DNA from: Cutibacterium porci
Lineage (GTDB): Bacteria > Actinomycetota > Actinomycetes > Propionibacteriales > Propionibacteriaceae
Direction of reading: 5' to 3'
DNA length: 64,000 nucleotides
NCBI RefSeq assembly: GCF_009696315.1
Contig: NZ_VUMG01000004.1
Coordinates: 177,330-241,329, forward strand
Part shown: positions 46,012 through 54,875 of the stretch, piece by piece
Numbering within the stretch: the first letter of the stretch is position 1
Layout: the number at the start of each line of letters is the position of its first letter
Translations under genes and position numbers: made by a program
The notes under the pieces: model-generated
Told to the model about the DNA's origin: nothing
Database searches by the model: none
What the model saw: the letters and a program-made list of their open reading frames with translations, nothing else

Positions 46012-48945
46012 ATGACGGCCACAACGGACATTCTCCAGGACTTCCGAGCAACGCTAAAAAGGCTCGACGCCTCTGCCATGGAGATCCTCGACGATTCCCG
46101 ACTGGCGCGCGCCCTTTATTCCTCAGACGCCTCGATCTATCGCGTCGTCCCCACTGCTGTCTGCCATCCCCGCAGCACCGACGAGCTGTCTGCCCTTGTC
46201 ATAGCCGCACATCAGGTAGGCCTGCCCATCACCACGCGAGGAGCCGGTACGACCTGTGCTGGCAACGCGGTAGGAACCGGACTGATCATCGACACATCCG
46301 CCCACCTCAACCACATACTGTCCCTCGATCCTCACACTCGCACCGCCGTCGTCGAGCCCGGCGTCGTCCAAGATTGGTTGCGCCACGCCGGAGCCGACCA
46401 CCAGTTGCGCTTCGGCCCAGACCCTTCCACATCGACCCGATGCACCATCGGAGGAATGATTGGCAATAACGCGTGCGGACCGCGGGCACTGGGGTATGGC
46501 CGCACTGGCGACAATATCGTTGACCTCGACCTGCTGACCGCCGATGGCCATCTGACGACCTTGCGCCGTGGAGATCTCGCCGCGCCTTTCGCCCAGCGCC
46601 TGACAGACCTGGCGGACGCGAACCTCGCAACGATTAGGACCGAGTTCGCGACCTTCTCTCGTCAAGTCTCCGGGTACTCCATGGAATGGCTACTGCCAGA
46701 ACGTGGTCGCAACTTCCCCGCCTTCATCGCCGGCACGGAGGCCACACTGGGTATCGTGACGCGAGCCACCGTGCAGCTAGTTCACGAAGCTCCCGTCAGC
46801 GTGACGGTAGCGCTGGGATACCCGTCGATGCCTGAGGCCGCTGACGCCGTTACCGCCCTGCTACCTTTCGCCCCGGTTGCATGTGAAGGTTTTGGCCGCC
46901 GAATCGTCGACGTGGTCTCGCGAGCAGGCCGGCCCGTCCCTGATCTTCCCCGTGGCGACGGCTGGATGTTCGTGGAGCTTCGCGGCGAGGAGGACGCCGA
47001 GGTCACGTCACGAGCCCAAGCGATGGTTGCCGCCAGTGGCTGCCTAGAGGGGTGGGTTGTCTCCCATCCGGGCCAGGCCGGAGCCCTCTGGAAAATCCGT
47101 GCCGACGGTGCCGGCCTGGCTGGGATCAGTCTCGACAAGCCAGCCTGGGCAGGCTGGGAGGACTCGGCTGTACCGGCACGCGATCTCGGCGCCTACCTGC
47201 GCGACTTTGAGGCCCTGCTTGACGATCATGGTCTGCATGGCCTGCCATATGGGCATTTCGGGGAAGGATGCCTGCACTGTCGCATCGACTTTCCACTAGA
47301 TCAGCCTGATGGGCCACAGCGCTACCGCGCCTTCGTGGCTGAGGCCGCTCACCTCGTGGCCCGATATGGCGGATCTGTCTCTGGGGAACACGGTGATGGT
47401 CGAGCTCGGTCTGCCTTGCTGGATTCAATGTATTCACCCGACGCTGTCAGACTGTTTTCTCAGGTCAAGGCCATCTTCGACCCAGACAATCTGTTTAACC
47501 CAGGAATTCTGGTCGACCCTGCACCGGTGGAGGCCGATATTAGGGCCCATGAGTCCGCGCTGTCCCCCATTACCATTACCCACCCCGAATTCGCCGCCGC
47601 CGTCCACCGGTGTACCGGGGTGGGAAAATGCATAGCTCACACCGCTCCTGGCGCAGTGATGTGCCCTTCGTATCAGGCATCTGGCTTGGAGGTCGACTCC
47701 ACGCGTGGCCGAGCCAGTGTGCTCAAAGAAATGGTCAACGGCACTCTCATTCATGGCTGGGACTCTCCCGAGGTAGAACGGGCGCTCGATCTGTGCATGG
47801 CGTGCAAAGGATGCGCCCGAGACTGCCCCACGGGGATCGACATGGCTAGCTATCGCAGCACCGTTCTTGACGAAAAGTACCGACACCGGTTACGTCCCCG
47901 CTCTCACCTGACGATGGGTCTGCTTCCTCGCTGGGAGCGCATGCTCAATCGGATTCCGGGGGCGCCGTCCCTGGCCAACGCGGTGCTGTCCGTGCCTGCC
48001 TTTGCACGCCTCGCTCGGTGGGTTGCCGGAGTGGACCAGCGTCGTCCCCTCCCCCGCTTCCAGCCTTCGGCCAGATTGGCCAGCTCGCACGCGGCCTCAG
48101 CTAGACATATCGCGGCGAATCAGGACATGGCTCCGTCGTCTACCACGAGCACCAACTCGGGCTCCGGGACTCGCCGCAACGGGGACAGAGGCGACGTTGT
48201 GATCTGGGTGGATTCTTTCTCCGACATGCTCGAAGGGTCAGATCTTTCGGCGGTCGTCGCCGTGCTTGCCGACGCCGGTTATCGTCCCCGAGTCCTTGCC
48301 GACGACGTTTGCTGCGGATTGACGTGGATCACCACCGGACAGCTCGACGGTGCTCGCCGTCGACTTCGCGCTGGACTGGACGTCCTTGCTCCGCTATCCG
48401 ACGCCCACGTCCCAGTCGTCGGATTGGAACCATCGTGCACTACCGTCTGGCGCGATGACGCCCTACGCCTTCTTCCAGATGACTCACGCGTTCACCGGGT
48501 CGCCCGAAACATGCACACCGTCGCAGAAATGCTGGAGGCAGCCAACTGGACCCCACCGTCTCTAACAGGCCACACCATCGTCGCGCAACCTCATTGCCAC
48601 CACGCGTCGATTCTTGGGTTCGGCCCAGATAAGCGTCTCCTCGAAGCAGCCGGGGCGACTGTCACGGTGGTCAGCGGATGCTGCGGCTATGCCGGAAATT
48701 TCGGAGTTGAGAATGGCCACTACGATTTTTCAGTGACCGTTGCCCAGCAGAACCTGCTACCAGCCATCGAGGAAGCTGGCCCACACGCCATCATCCTCGC
48801 CGATGGGTTCTCATGCCGACGTCAAACCTCGGATCTGGCCGGACGCCGGGCACTGACCCTCTCGGAACTGTTCGCCTCACATTTGCCCGACAATGTCGCG
48901 GGCTCCCCAGTCGACGGCTCGGCAGGTGCGGCGATCACCTCGTAG
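46012..48945 (+). CDS. FAD/Fe-S D-lactate-type dehydrogenase (Dld/YdiJ-like fusion)
   Basis: A 977-residue fusion protein. FAD-binding PCMH domain (PITTRGAGTTCAGNAVGTGL, about 65-85) and FAD-linked oxidase C-terminal domain (HGDGRARSALLDSMY) fill the first ~500 residues. Then come two 4Fe-4S clusters (CTGVGKC near residue 540, CMACKGCARDCPTG near 600) and two CCG domains (DDVCCGLTW, VVSGCCGYAGNFG) as in heterodisulfide-reductase-like subunits. This layout fits D-2-hydroxyacid (D-lactate) dehydrogenases that pass electrons to quinones. A propionic or lactic metabolism organism would use it in lactate respiration; the substrate is inferred. Co-transcribed with the MarR gene. Confidence 0.9.
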   Translation: MTATTDILQDFRATLKRLDASAMEILDDSRLARALYSSDASIYRVVPTAVCHPRSTDELSALVIAAHQVGLPITTRGAGTTCAGNAVGTGLIIDTSAHLNHILSLDPHTRTAVVEPGVVQDWLRHAGADHQLRFGPDPSTSTRCTIGGMIGNNACGPRALGYGRTGDNIVDLDLLTADGHLTTLRRGDLAAPFAQRLTDLADANLATIRTEFATFSRQVSGYSMEWLLPERGRNFPAFIAGTEATLGIVTRATVQLVHEAPVSVTVALGYPSMPEAADAVTALLPFAPVACEGFGRRIVDVVSRAGRPVPDLPRGDGWMFVELRGEEDAEVTSRAQAMVAASGCLEGWVVSHPGQAGALWKIRADGAGLAGISLDKPAWAGWEDSAVPARDLGAYLRDFEALLDDHGLHGLPYGHFGEGCLHCRIDFPLDQPDGPQRYRAFVAEAAHLVARYGGSVSGEHGDGRARSALLDSMYSPDAVRLFSQVKAIFDPDNLFNPGILVDPAPVEADIRAHESALSPITITHPEFAAAVHRCTGVGKCIAHTAPGAVMCPSYQASGLEVDSTRGRASVLKEMVNGTLIHGWDSPEVERALDLCMACKGCARDCPTGIDMASYRSTVLDEKYRHRLRPRSHLTMGLLPRWERMLNRIPGAPSLANAVLSVPAFARLARWVAGVDQRRPLPRFQPSARLASSHAASARHIAANQDMAPSSTTSTNSGSGTRRNGDRGDVVIWVDSFSDMLEGSDLSAVVAVLADAGYRPRVLADDVCCGLTWITTGQLDGARRRLRAGLDVLAPLSDAHVPVVGLEPSCTTVWRDDALRLLPDDSRVHRVARNMHTVAEMLEAANWTPPSLTGHTIVAQPHCHHASILGFGPDKRLLEAAGATVTVVSGCCGYAGNFGVENGHYDFSVTVAQQNLLPAIEEAGPHAIILADGFSCRRQTSDLAGRRALTLSELFASHLPDNVAGSPVDGSAGAAITS

Positions 48946-48956
48946 CGTCAACCACG

Positions 48957-48983
48957 TCGGCCCCGATCCCAGACCGGGGCCGA
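48957..48983. terminator. Hairpin between the dehydrogenase and ettA
   Basis: TCGGCCCC and GGGGCCGA form an 8-bp stem with an 11-base loop in the 52-base gap between two convergent genes. Probably a shared terminator; no strong T-run. Confidence 0.65.
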
Positions 48984-48997
48984 TTCATGCACGTCAC

Positions 48998-50683
48998 TCA
49001 GTCGCGCGTCAAACGGCGATGCTTCGACGCATGTGGCCTCGCGGCGTCGGGGCCAAGGCGCTCGATTTTATTAGCCTCATAGTCAGCGAAGTTACCCTCG
49101 AACCAGAACCAGCGCGGCACGCCATCTTCATCCTCGCCTTCCCATGCCAGGATGTGGGTTGCAATGCGGTCTAGGAACCAGCGGTCGTGGGAGACCACCA
49201 CAGCACAACCAGGGAACTCCAGCAGGGCGTCTTCAAGGCTCGAAAGGGTCTCAACGTCAAGGTCATTCGTCGGCTCGTCGAGGAGCAAAACATTTCCACC
49301 CTGCTTGAGGGTAAGAGCGAGGTTCAACCGGTTGCGTTCACCACCGGAGAGCACCCCAGATTTCTTCTGCTGATCTGGGCCTTTGAACCCGAAGCTGGCA
49401 ACATAGGCCCGCGAAGGTTCTTCAAAGTTCGCGACCTTGATGTAGTCCAGCCCATCGGAGACGACTTCCCAAACGTTCTTTTCCGGATCAATCCCGGTAC
49501 GGTTCTGGTCGACGTAAGAGAAACTGACGGTCTCACCGACCTTGAGGGAACCCGAATCAGCTTTCTCCAGCCCAACGAGGGTCTTGAACAGGGTTGTCTT
49601 GCCGACCCCGTTTGGGCCGATAACACCGACAATGCCGGCTCGTGGCAAGGTAAATGACAGATCCTTGATGAGGACGCGTTCACCGAATCCCTTAGACAAA
49701 TGGTCAGCCTCCAGCACAACGTTGCCTAGACGCGGCCCCGGCGGGATATTGATTTCAGCGGTGTCGATCTTGCGGCTGCGCTCAGCCTCAGCGGCCAACT
49801 CCTCATAGCGGGCCAGGCGGGCCTTGTTCTTAGCTTGACGGGCCTTGGGTGAGGAACGCACCCATTCCAACTCTTTTTCGAGGATCTTGGCGCGCTTGGC
49901 GTCCTTCTTGCCCTCGATCTGCAAACGCTTGCGCTTGGTGTCCAGGTACGTCGAGTAGTTACCCTCGTATGGGTGCAGCTGGCCACGATCAACCTCGCAG
50001 ATCCACTCAGCGACGTGGTCAAGGAAGTAGCGGTCGTGGGTGACGGCCAACACGGCTCCCGGGTAAGACTTAAGGTGACCCTCAAGCCAGTTCACGGACT
50101 CGGCATCCAGGTGGTTGGTGGGCTCGTCGAGAAGAAGCAAATCAGGCTGTTCGATCAACAACTTGCACAAGGCAACACGACGACGTTCACCACCTGACAG
50201 CACCTCTACAGGAGTGTCGCCGGGAGGGCACTGCAGGGCGTCCATAGCTTGCTCAAGGCGGGTGTCGATGTCCCACGCATTGGCGTTATCCAGTTCCGTC
50301 TGCAGCTCACCCATCTCGGCCATCAAGGCATCAAAGTCGGCGTCGGGGTTGGCCATCTCCGCAGAGACTTCCTCAAACCGCGCCAGCTTAGCCTTGACGT
50401 CACCAACAGCCTCTTCAACATTCTCCCGAACGGTCTTACCCTCGGTGAGCGGGGGCTCCTGGAGCAAAATTCCGACAGTGGCACCCTTAGCGAGGTTGGC
50501 ATCACCATTATTCGGCTTATCGAGCCCAGCCATGAGCTTGAGCATCGTGGATTTACCAGCGCCGTTTGGTCCGACAACACCAATCTTGGCGCCCGGAAAA
50601 AACGATAGCGTGACATTGTCAAGGATAACTTTGTCACCCACCGCTTTTCGGACGTTGTGCATGGTGTAGATGAACTCGGCCAT
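48998..50683 (-). CDS. ettA: Energy-dependent translational throttle protein EttA (ABC-F)
   Basis: A 561-residue protein with two ABC ATPase domains: Walker A GPNGAGKSTML with signature VEVLSGGERRRVALCKLLIE, and GPNGVGKTTLF with signature GVLSGGERNRLNLALTLKQG. Each domain carries LLLDEPTN. Between them is the P-site tRNA interaction motif region (YEGNYSTYLDTKRKRL). It starts MAEFIYTMHNVRKAVGDK as EttA does. EttA binds the ribosomal E site and gates early elongation according to ATP level. GGAGGAG precedes the ATG at 50683; a GTG two codons earlier is possible. Confidence 0.95.
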   Translation of the reverse strand: MAEFIYTMHNVRKAVGDKVILDNVTLSFFPGAKIGVVGPNGAGKSTMLKLMAGLDKPNNGDANLAKGATVGILLQEPPLTEGKTVRENVEEAVGDVKAKLARFEEVSAEMANPDADFDALMAEMGELQTELDNANAWDIDTRLEQAMDALQCPPGDTPVEVLSGGERRRVALCKLLIEQPDLLLLDEPTNHLDAESVNWLEGHLKSYPGAVLAVTHDRYFLDHVAEWICEVDRGQLHPYEGNYSTYLDTKRKRLQIEGKKDAKRAKILEKELEWVRSSPKARQAKNKARLARYEELAAEAERSRKIDTAEINIPPGPRLGNVVLEADHLSKGFGERVLIKDLSFTLPRAGIVGVIGPNGVGKTTLFKTLVGLEKADSGSLKVGETVSFSYVDQNRTGIDPEKNVWEVVSDGLDYIKVANFEEPSRAYVASFGFKGPDQQKKSGVLSGGERNRLNLALTLKQGGNVLLLDEPTNDLDVETLSSLEDALLEFPGCAVVVSHDRWFLDRIATHILAWEGEDEDGVPRWFWFEGNFADYEANKIERLGPDAARPHASKHRRLTRD

Positions 50684-50713
50684 CGGCACTCCTCCAGGAT
50701 CTGCAAGAACGGG

Positions 50714-50736
50714 GCGGTCGGTACTTTACCGACCGC
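50714..50736. terminator. Hairpin between ssb and ettA
   Basis: GCGGTCGGTA and TACCGACCGC form a perfect 10-bp stem with a 3-base loop, about 70 bases downstream of the ssb stop and just before the ettA leader. Likely ends the ssb transcript. Confidence 0.65.
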
Positions 50737-50804
50737 TGCACAGTATGCCAGCCGTCATAACGACTCCCGCCACCAACTCATTCCCTCATCGGCTGTTACC
50801 AATC

Positions 50805-51266
50805 TCAGGAACCAACCAGCTCGACATCGTCGTCAACCACCTCGACGTCCTCATCGACCTCACCAGGAGAATCGTGGCGAGGCATCATCCGGTCATCACC
50901 GAGCGGCGCGTCAGCACGTTTCTCAGGCCGACGACACACAGCCGGCAACCGAGAGAGATCCGGTCCAACGTTGTGCGCAACAACAATGAGCTGCTCGTGG
51001 GAGCCCTCATCGTCGATCCAGCTGCGGGTGCGGAGCCGCCCGGTCACCATCACCGGGTCCCCTTTGCGCAGGGAAACATGGCAGTTGTCAGCGAGTCGGC
51101 CATAGACATGCACTGACATCCACGTCGTCGTCCCATCAACCCACTCTCCCTGCCGCATGACACGCGGGGTATGGGCAACCCGAAACCGGGCCCCGCGCCA
51201 GCCCTCTGCGGTCTTCATCTCGACGTCGGTTCCGAGGTTCCCGGTGAATGACACGTTTGCGTCCAT
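50805..51266 (-). CDS. ssb: Single-stranded DNA-binding protein
   Basis: A 153-residue protein with an OB-fold: NVSFTGNLGTDVEMKTAEGW, VDGTTTWMSVHVYGRLADNC and GDPVMVTGRLRTRSWIDDEG. AAGGAG precedes the ATG at 51266. The C-terminal tail is acidic (DEDVEVVDDDVELVGS) but lacks the DDDIPF-type tip that recruits partner proteins in the main SSB, so this may be the secondary SSB (SsbB-like) of the organism. Two perfect DnaA boxes lie 70-108 bases upstream of the start. It is followed by a strong hairpin. Confidence 0.88.
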   Translation of the reverse strand: MDANVSFTGNLGTDVEMKTAEGWRGARFRVAHTPRVMRQGEWVDGTTTWMSVHVYGRLADNCHVSLRKGDPVMVTGRLRTRSWIDDEGSHEQLIVVAHNVGPDLSRLPAVCRRPEKRADAPLGDDRMMPRHDSPGEVDEDVEVVDDDVELVGS

Positions 51267-51335
51267 CTGTGAGCTCCTTTCACTCACATACGGTTATCGG
51301 CACAGTTCCCGGAATCCACCAGGCAATATCGCATC

Positions 51336-51374
51336 TGTGGATAACCGCGAGGTGACATCGCCGCCTGTGGATAA
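51336..51374 (-). promoter_or_regulatory. Two consensus DnaA boxes upstream of ssb
   Basis: TGTGGATAA occurs at 51336-51344 and 51366-51374, exact matches (on the opposite strand TTATCCACA) to the DnaA box consensus, 30 bases apart start to start, about three helical turns on the same face. They lie between the GTPase stop and the ssb start. DnaA may regulate ssb expression; an origin is unlikely with only two boxes and no dnaA or dnaN gene near. Confidence 0.6.
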
Positions 51375-51380
51375 CGGCGC

Positions 51381-52991
51381 TCAAGACGCCTTCGCTAGAA
51401 GTCTCACAACCTCGTCGTGGTGATCGAGCTCGGCATTCACTGGATCGACAACCGACTGCCATGCGACGTCGGCGAGGTTGGCCCGCAATTCAGATCTGGC
51501 ATAACGAGCGGCAGCTCGGGCACCCACCTGCACACCGACCTGACACAGCATAGAAACCATGATTCCCGCGACGATTCCGCCCGCAACCATAAGAGTCGGT
51601 ACCGGGAAATGATGCCATCTCACCGGCGGAAGCCGCACCTGCATGTATGCACTCACGGCATCAGCGGCGAGCCATGCCAGCCCAGCGACCACAACGATCA
51701 CGAGGACCCACTGCACTACTGTCACGAGCTTCCACCAGCCGGTACCGCGGTGTACTCCCAAATCGGTGGAAACCACAGCTCGATCGATGTCGTCGGGAAG
51801 GTCCTTGCGGTGAGACAGAGATGCCGCGCGCACTGCGTCAGCCCAGGAACGCGGAAGACCCTCAGCCGCATCCAAGGCCAACGATCGCACTGCTGTATCG
51901 ACCTTAGCCTCGGCGACACCGACTCGCGCAGTCAGCGCACTACGCTGCACGTCGGTAGGTTCTATGCCGCTTTTCAGCGCCTTCTTCCGCTGAGACGTCA
52001 CGTCCAAATGTAAGCGGTGTAGCGGGTCGGGACGGAGCCTTGACATCCATGCCGTCACCGGCCAACCGGTAGCTCGATGCCCCCTCCTGCGATAGGCATC
52101 CCGAGTCGCTTCAACGACTGGTTCGACACCGCCAGCAAGGCACAGCACCTCAATCAAGTGATCGACGCAATCGTGACTCACGTGACCCGCCACATCTCCC
52201 GTTGCCTCGCTCAGGTATTGCAACACATCGTCGAGATCAGCATGCAGCCGGGCGGCTTGGGCTTTCTTAGCACGCACAGTATGGGCTAACACCGCGCGCA
52301 TATTTTCCACGCCCTCACCAGTCCTCGCTGACATCGCCATGATCTTGGCCTTGTCCAAGCCTTCGGAGTCCAGCAACCGGCGAAGATCACGCAGGCAGCT
52401 TTTTCGCTGCTCCTCGTCAAGCCGATCAACCTGGTTGAGAACCACCGTCATAACCTCAGCGTGGCGAGCCAACGGCGCCAAATAACGGGTATGCAAAGCG
52501 GCATCAGCATATTTCTGTGGGTCGACTACCCACACGATCATGTCGACCATCTCGACAAGACGATCTACCTCGAGGCGATGCTCTGTACGCACCGAGTCGT
52601 GGTCCGGCAGGTCAAGCAGTACCAAGCCATCGAGAGGGTCCTCACTACCCATGTGGTGACGACGAGGAACGTCGAGCCAGTCCAGCAGAGTCTGCGCTGA
52701 TTGCGTCCCCCACACCGCGGCAGTCGCCTTCGACGTCGTCGGACGCCTCACTCCAGGATCGGCCAATTGCGCACCTGCCAAGGCATTAAAGGTCGACGAT
52801 TTTCCCGACCCCGTTGCGCCAGCAAGAGCAACGACGGTGTGGTCTCCGCCAATTCGACAACGCTGATCCGCCCGTGTCACAACGGCACGAGCACGAGCCG
52901 CAACATCGTCAGGGACGATCCCCTCAGACAGGTTCACCGCCTCAGTGAGCAGGTCGATACGCTGCGAAAGATCGACGCGACGCCGCCTCAT
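51381..52991 (-). CDS. Dynamin-like GTPase, DynB-like
   Basis: A 536-residue protein with the P-loop VALAGATGSGKSSTFNALAG, G3 DLPDHD, G4 NQVD and helical remainder. Two membrane segments lie near the C-terminal half (VVQWVLVIVVVAGLAWLA, VAGGIVAGIMVSMLCQVGV, about residues 415-485). It is the second gene of an ATGA-overlapped pair. Pairs of such GTPases with this size and topology recall DynA/DynB of Streptomyces, which stabilise division rings. The parallel is from layout and family, not demonstrated. Older annotations call these ABC-type or Era-like GTPases. Confidence 0.75.
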   Translation of the reverse strand: MRRRRVDLSQRIDLLTEAVNLSEGIVPDDVAARARAVVTRADQRCRIGGDHTVVALAGATGSGKSSTFNALAGAQLADPGVRRPTTSKATAAVWGTQSAQTLLDWLDVPRRHHMGSEDPLDGLVLLDLPDHDSVRTEHRLEVDRLVEMVDMIVWVVDPQKYADAALHTRYLAPLARHAEVMTVVLNQVDRLDEEQRKSCLRDLRRLLDSEGLDKAKIMAMSARTGEGVENMRAVLAHTVRAKKAQAARLHADLDDVLQYLSEATGDVAGHVSHDCVDHLIEVLCLAGGVEPVVEATRDAYRRRGHRATGWPVTAWMSRLRPDPLHRLHLDVTSQRKKALKSGIEPTDVQRSALTARVGVAEAKVDTAVRSLALDAAEGLPRSWADAVRAASLSHRKDLPDDIDRAVVSTDLGVHRGTGWWKLVTVVQWVLVIVVVAGLAWLAADAVSAYMQVRLPPVRWHHFPVPTLMVAGGIVAGIMVSMLCQVGVQVGARAAARYARSELRANLADVAWQSVVDPVNAELDHHDEVVRLLAKAS

Positions 52992-54853
52992 CGGTCCTCC
53001 TGACGAGGCTCGGGGTCCAATGTGACGGCCGGTTCGACGACCTCAGCATCAAGGACCGGCATGCCCGCTCGCAACTGCCCCATGTCAGCAGCGTGGGACG
53101 CCTCGACTTCAGGTTGCCGATGGCGAATCCGGATCGCCGCGTTGTCGCTGGGAGGCTCTGGCTCATCTTGGGCTCGACGAACCTCCGCGATCGACGCGCG
53201 AACACGGGCTGGGACATCGGGGTCGACTCCCAAAGCATCGAGAATCGCCTGGTAACGCGCCATCTCGCTGGCGAGCAAACCGTCAACACGCGCGTCAAGC
53301 TGGCCTTTCGCAACCTTCGCGAGGCGTCGCACCGCGTCGTCACCAAAGAGAGCCTCCAGGAGACGCTGGGCGACGATCGCTGATCCCCCCGCAATCCCAG
53401 CTTCGGCCCCCGACAATCCACCGGTATGAGCGAACACAACAAGCATCAGTGCAACTGAAACACCATTGACCCCAAAAGCCATGAAACGAGCCTTGGAGCG
53501 TTTGTTCATGCCTTCCCCGGCGACAAGTTCCATGACGTCGCCCTGCCAATCCCTCACCATCCGAGGGACAGCCTCGTTAAACTCCTGCGACGGTCGGGAC
53601 ACGTCCTCGTCACCTGCCTCCAGGAGACTGCGACCAACCGGATCGGCTCGCCACACAGACTCAATCCGCTCACACCCAGCTTGGACCTCAGCAATGATGA
53701 GACTTTCCAGGCCAGATTCCATGGCCACGCTGACCTTCTCAGCTTGTGGTGGCGTCCCCGTGAAAACCTGCACTACCCGATCGCGGAACCAAGAAATCTT
53801 GGCCTCCATAGCGCGCATAAACTCGCCAGTTCCGACGAATTCGTGCCACCGAGCAATGACCTCGCCGCGCAAAAGAGTGCCGTCAGCAGACTGGGCCGCA
53901 ATCGATCGTGACGATTCAGTCATGATCGACTGAGCATCCTGGTATAGCCGTGACATTGCCTCCTTCTGCGCGTCCAAACCGCCAGCGACATACAACGATC
54001 GCTCACAGACCGAACCGATCGCCCCGGACAACGTCGACGCAATGACATCGCGTCGCTTCTGCTGGTCTTGAGCCAAGCTCGACAAGAAAAACCTCACAGG
54101 GGCAATGGCTTGCACAGGAAGCAAACCCTCAGCATCTGTCCTGGTTTCCGGAATGGCGAACAGTGGAGAATCAGCAAGACCACGCTCCGTCATCAGTCGG
54201 CCGAGATCCGCCGGAACCTCTCTCATGGCCTCCGTCGGAACACGATCACACACCACCGCGACCGACGCGTGCCTCTCCTGGGCGTCATTGAGGAAATCCC
54301 ACGGCACCGCGTCAGCGTAGCGAGCGGCCGAGGTGACAAAAACCCACAGGTCTGCGGCCTGGAGCAACTGAGCCGCCAGATCGCGGTTGCGCGCTACGAC
54401 AGAATCAATGTCTGGGGCATCAAGGATGGCCAACCCTCGCGGAATCCGCGGCTCTGCAACCAGTTGCAAGCTAGAGGCATCATTGCTGGCTACCCGGGAG
54501 CGAACCAGGGTAGGCAACACTCGGTCGCCGTCGAACCACAATGCATCGTCAGGGTGGTGGACGAGAACAGGTGACGTTGTCGTCGGACGGATAACACCTG
54601 GTTGTGTCACCACCCGGCCAACCAAGGAATTCACCAGGGTTGACTTGCCCGCGCCGGTCGACCCTCCTACTACTGCCAAAAGAGGCGCATCAATCGTCTC
54701 TAGCCGCGGCAAAATATAGTCATTGAGCTGGTGAGCAATGCGCCGCGCCAGCCCAGCCTGGGTCATGGCCTCGGGTAAATCCAGCGGAAATTGCGCCTGA
54801 CGCAGGTTGTCTCGCAGATCAGTCAATGACAGCAGCATCTGCTCGGTATTCAT
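52988..54853 (-). CDS. Dynamin-like GTPase, DynA-like
   Basis: A 621-residue protein. The G1 loop is VVGGSTGAGKSTLVNSLVG (about 62-80), G3 LDAPDIDSV, G4-like VCDRVP. A helical stalk follows, and a hydrophobic stretch at about residues 458-510 (FGVNGVSVALMLVVFAHTGG, GIAGGSAIVAQRLLEALFG) could enter the membrane. GAAGGATCACG precedes the ATG. The last 4 bases overlap the start of the next GTPase, so the two are made as a pair. It probably acts on membrane remodelling or division; the target is unknown. Confidence 0.75.
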   Translation of the reverse strand: MNTEQMLLSLTDLRDNLRQAQFPLDLPEAMTQAGLARRIAHQLNDYILPRLETIDAPLLAVVGGSTGAGKSTLVNSLVGRVVTQPGVIRPTTTSPVLVHHPDDALWFDGDRVLPTLVRSRVASNDASSLQLVAEPRIPRGLAILDAPDIDSVVARNRDLAAQLLQAADLWVFVTSAARYADAVPWDFLNDAQERHASVAVVCDRVPTEAMREVPADLGRLMTERGLADSPLFAIPETRTDAEGLLPVQAIAPVRFFLSSLAQDQQKRRDVIASTLSGAIGSVCERSLYVAGGLDAQKEAMSRLYQDAQSIMTESSRSIAAQSADGTLLRGEVIARWHEFVGTGEFMRAMEAKISWFRDRVVQVFTGTPPQAEKVSVAMESGLESLIIAEVQAGCERIESVWRADPVGRSLLEAGDEDVSRPSQEFNEAVPRMVRDWQGDVMELVAGEGMNKRSKARFMAFGVNGVSVALMLVVFAHTGGLSGAEAGIAGGSAIVAQRLLEALFGDDAVRRLAKVAKGQLDARVDGLLASEMARYQAILDALGVDPDVPARVRASIAEVRRAQDEPEPPSDNAAIRIRHRQPEVEASHAADMGQLRAGMPVLDAEVVEPAVTLDPEPRQEDR

Positions 54854-54875
54854 CGTGATCCTTCCTGGTCACTTG

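Noticed and set aside
51336..51374. Chromosomal origin
   Set aside because: Only two DnaA boxes, no AT-rich unwinding region, and no dnaA, dnaN or gyr genes in the window.
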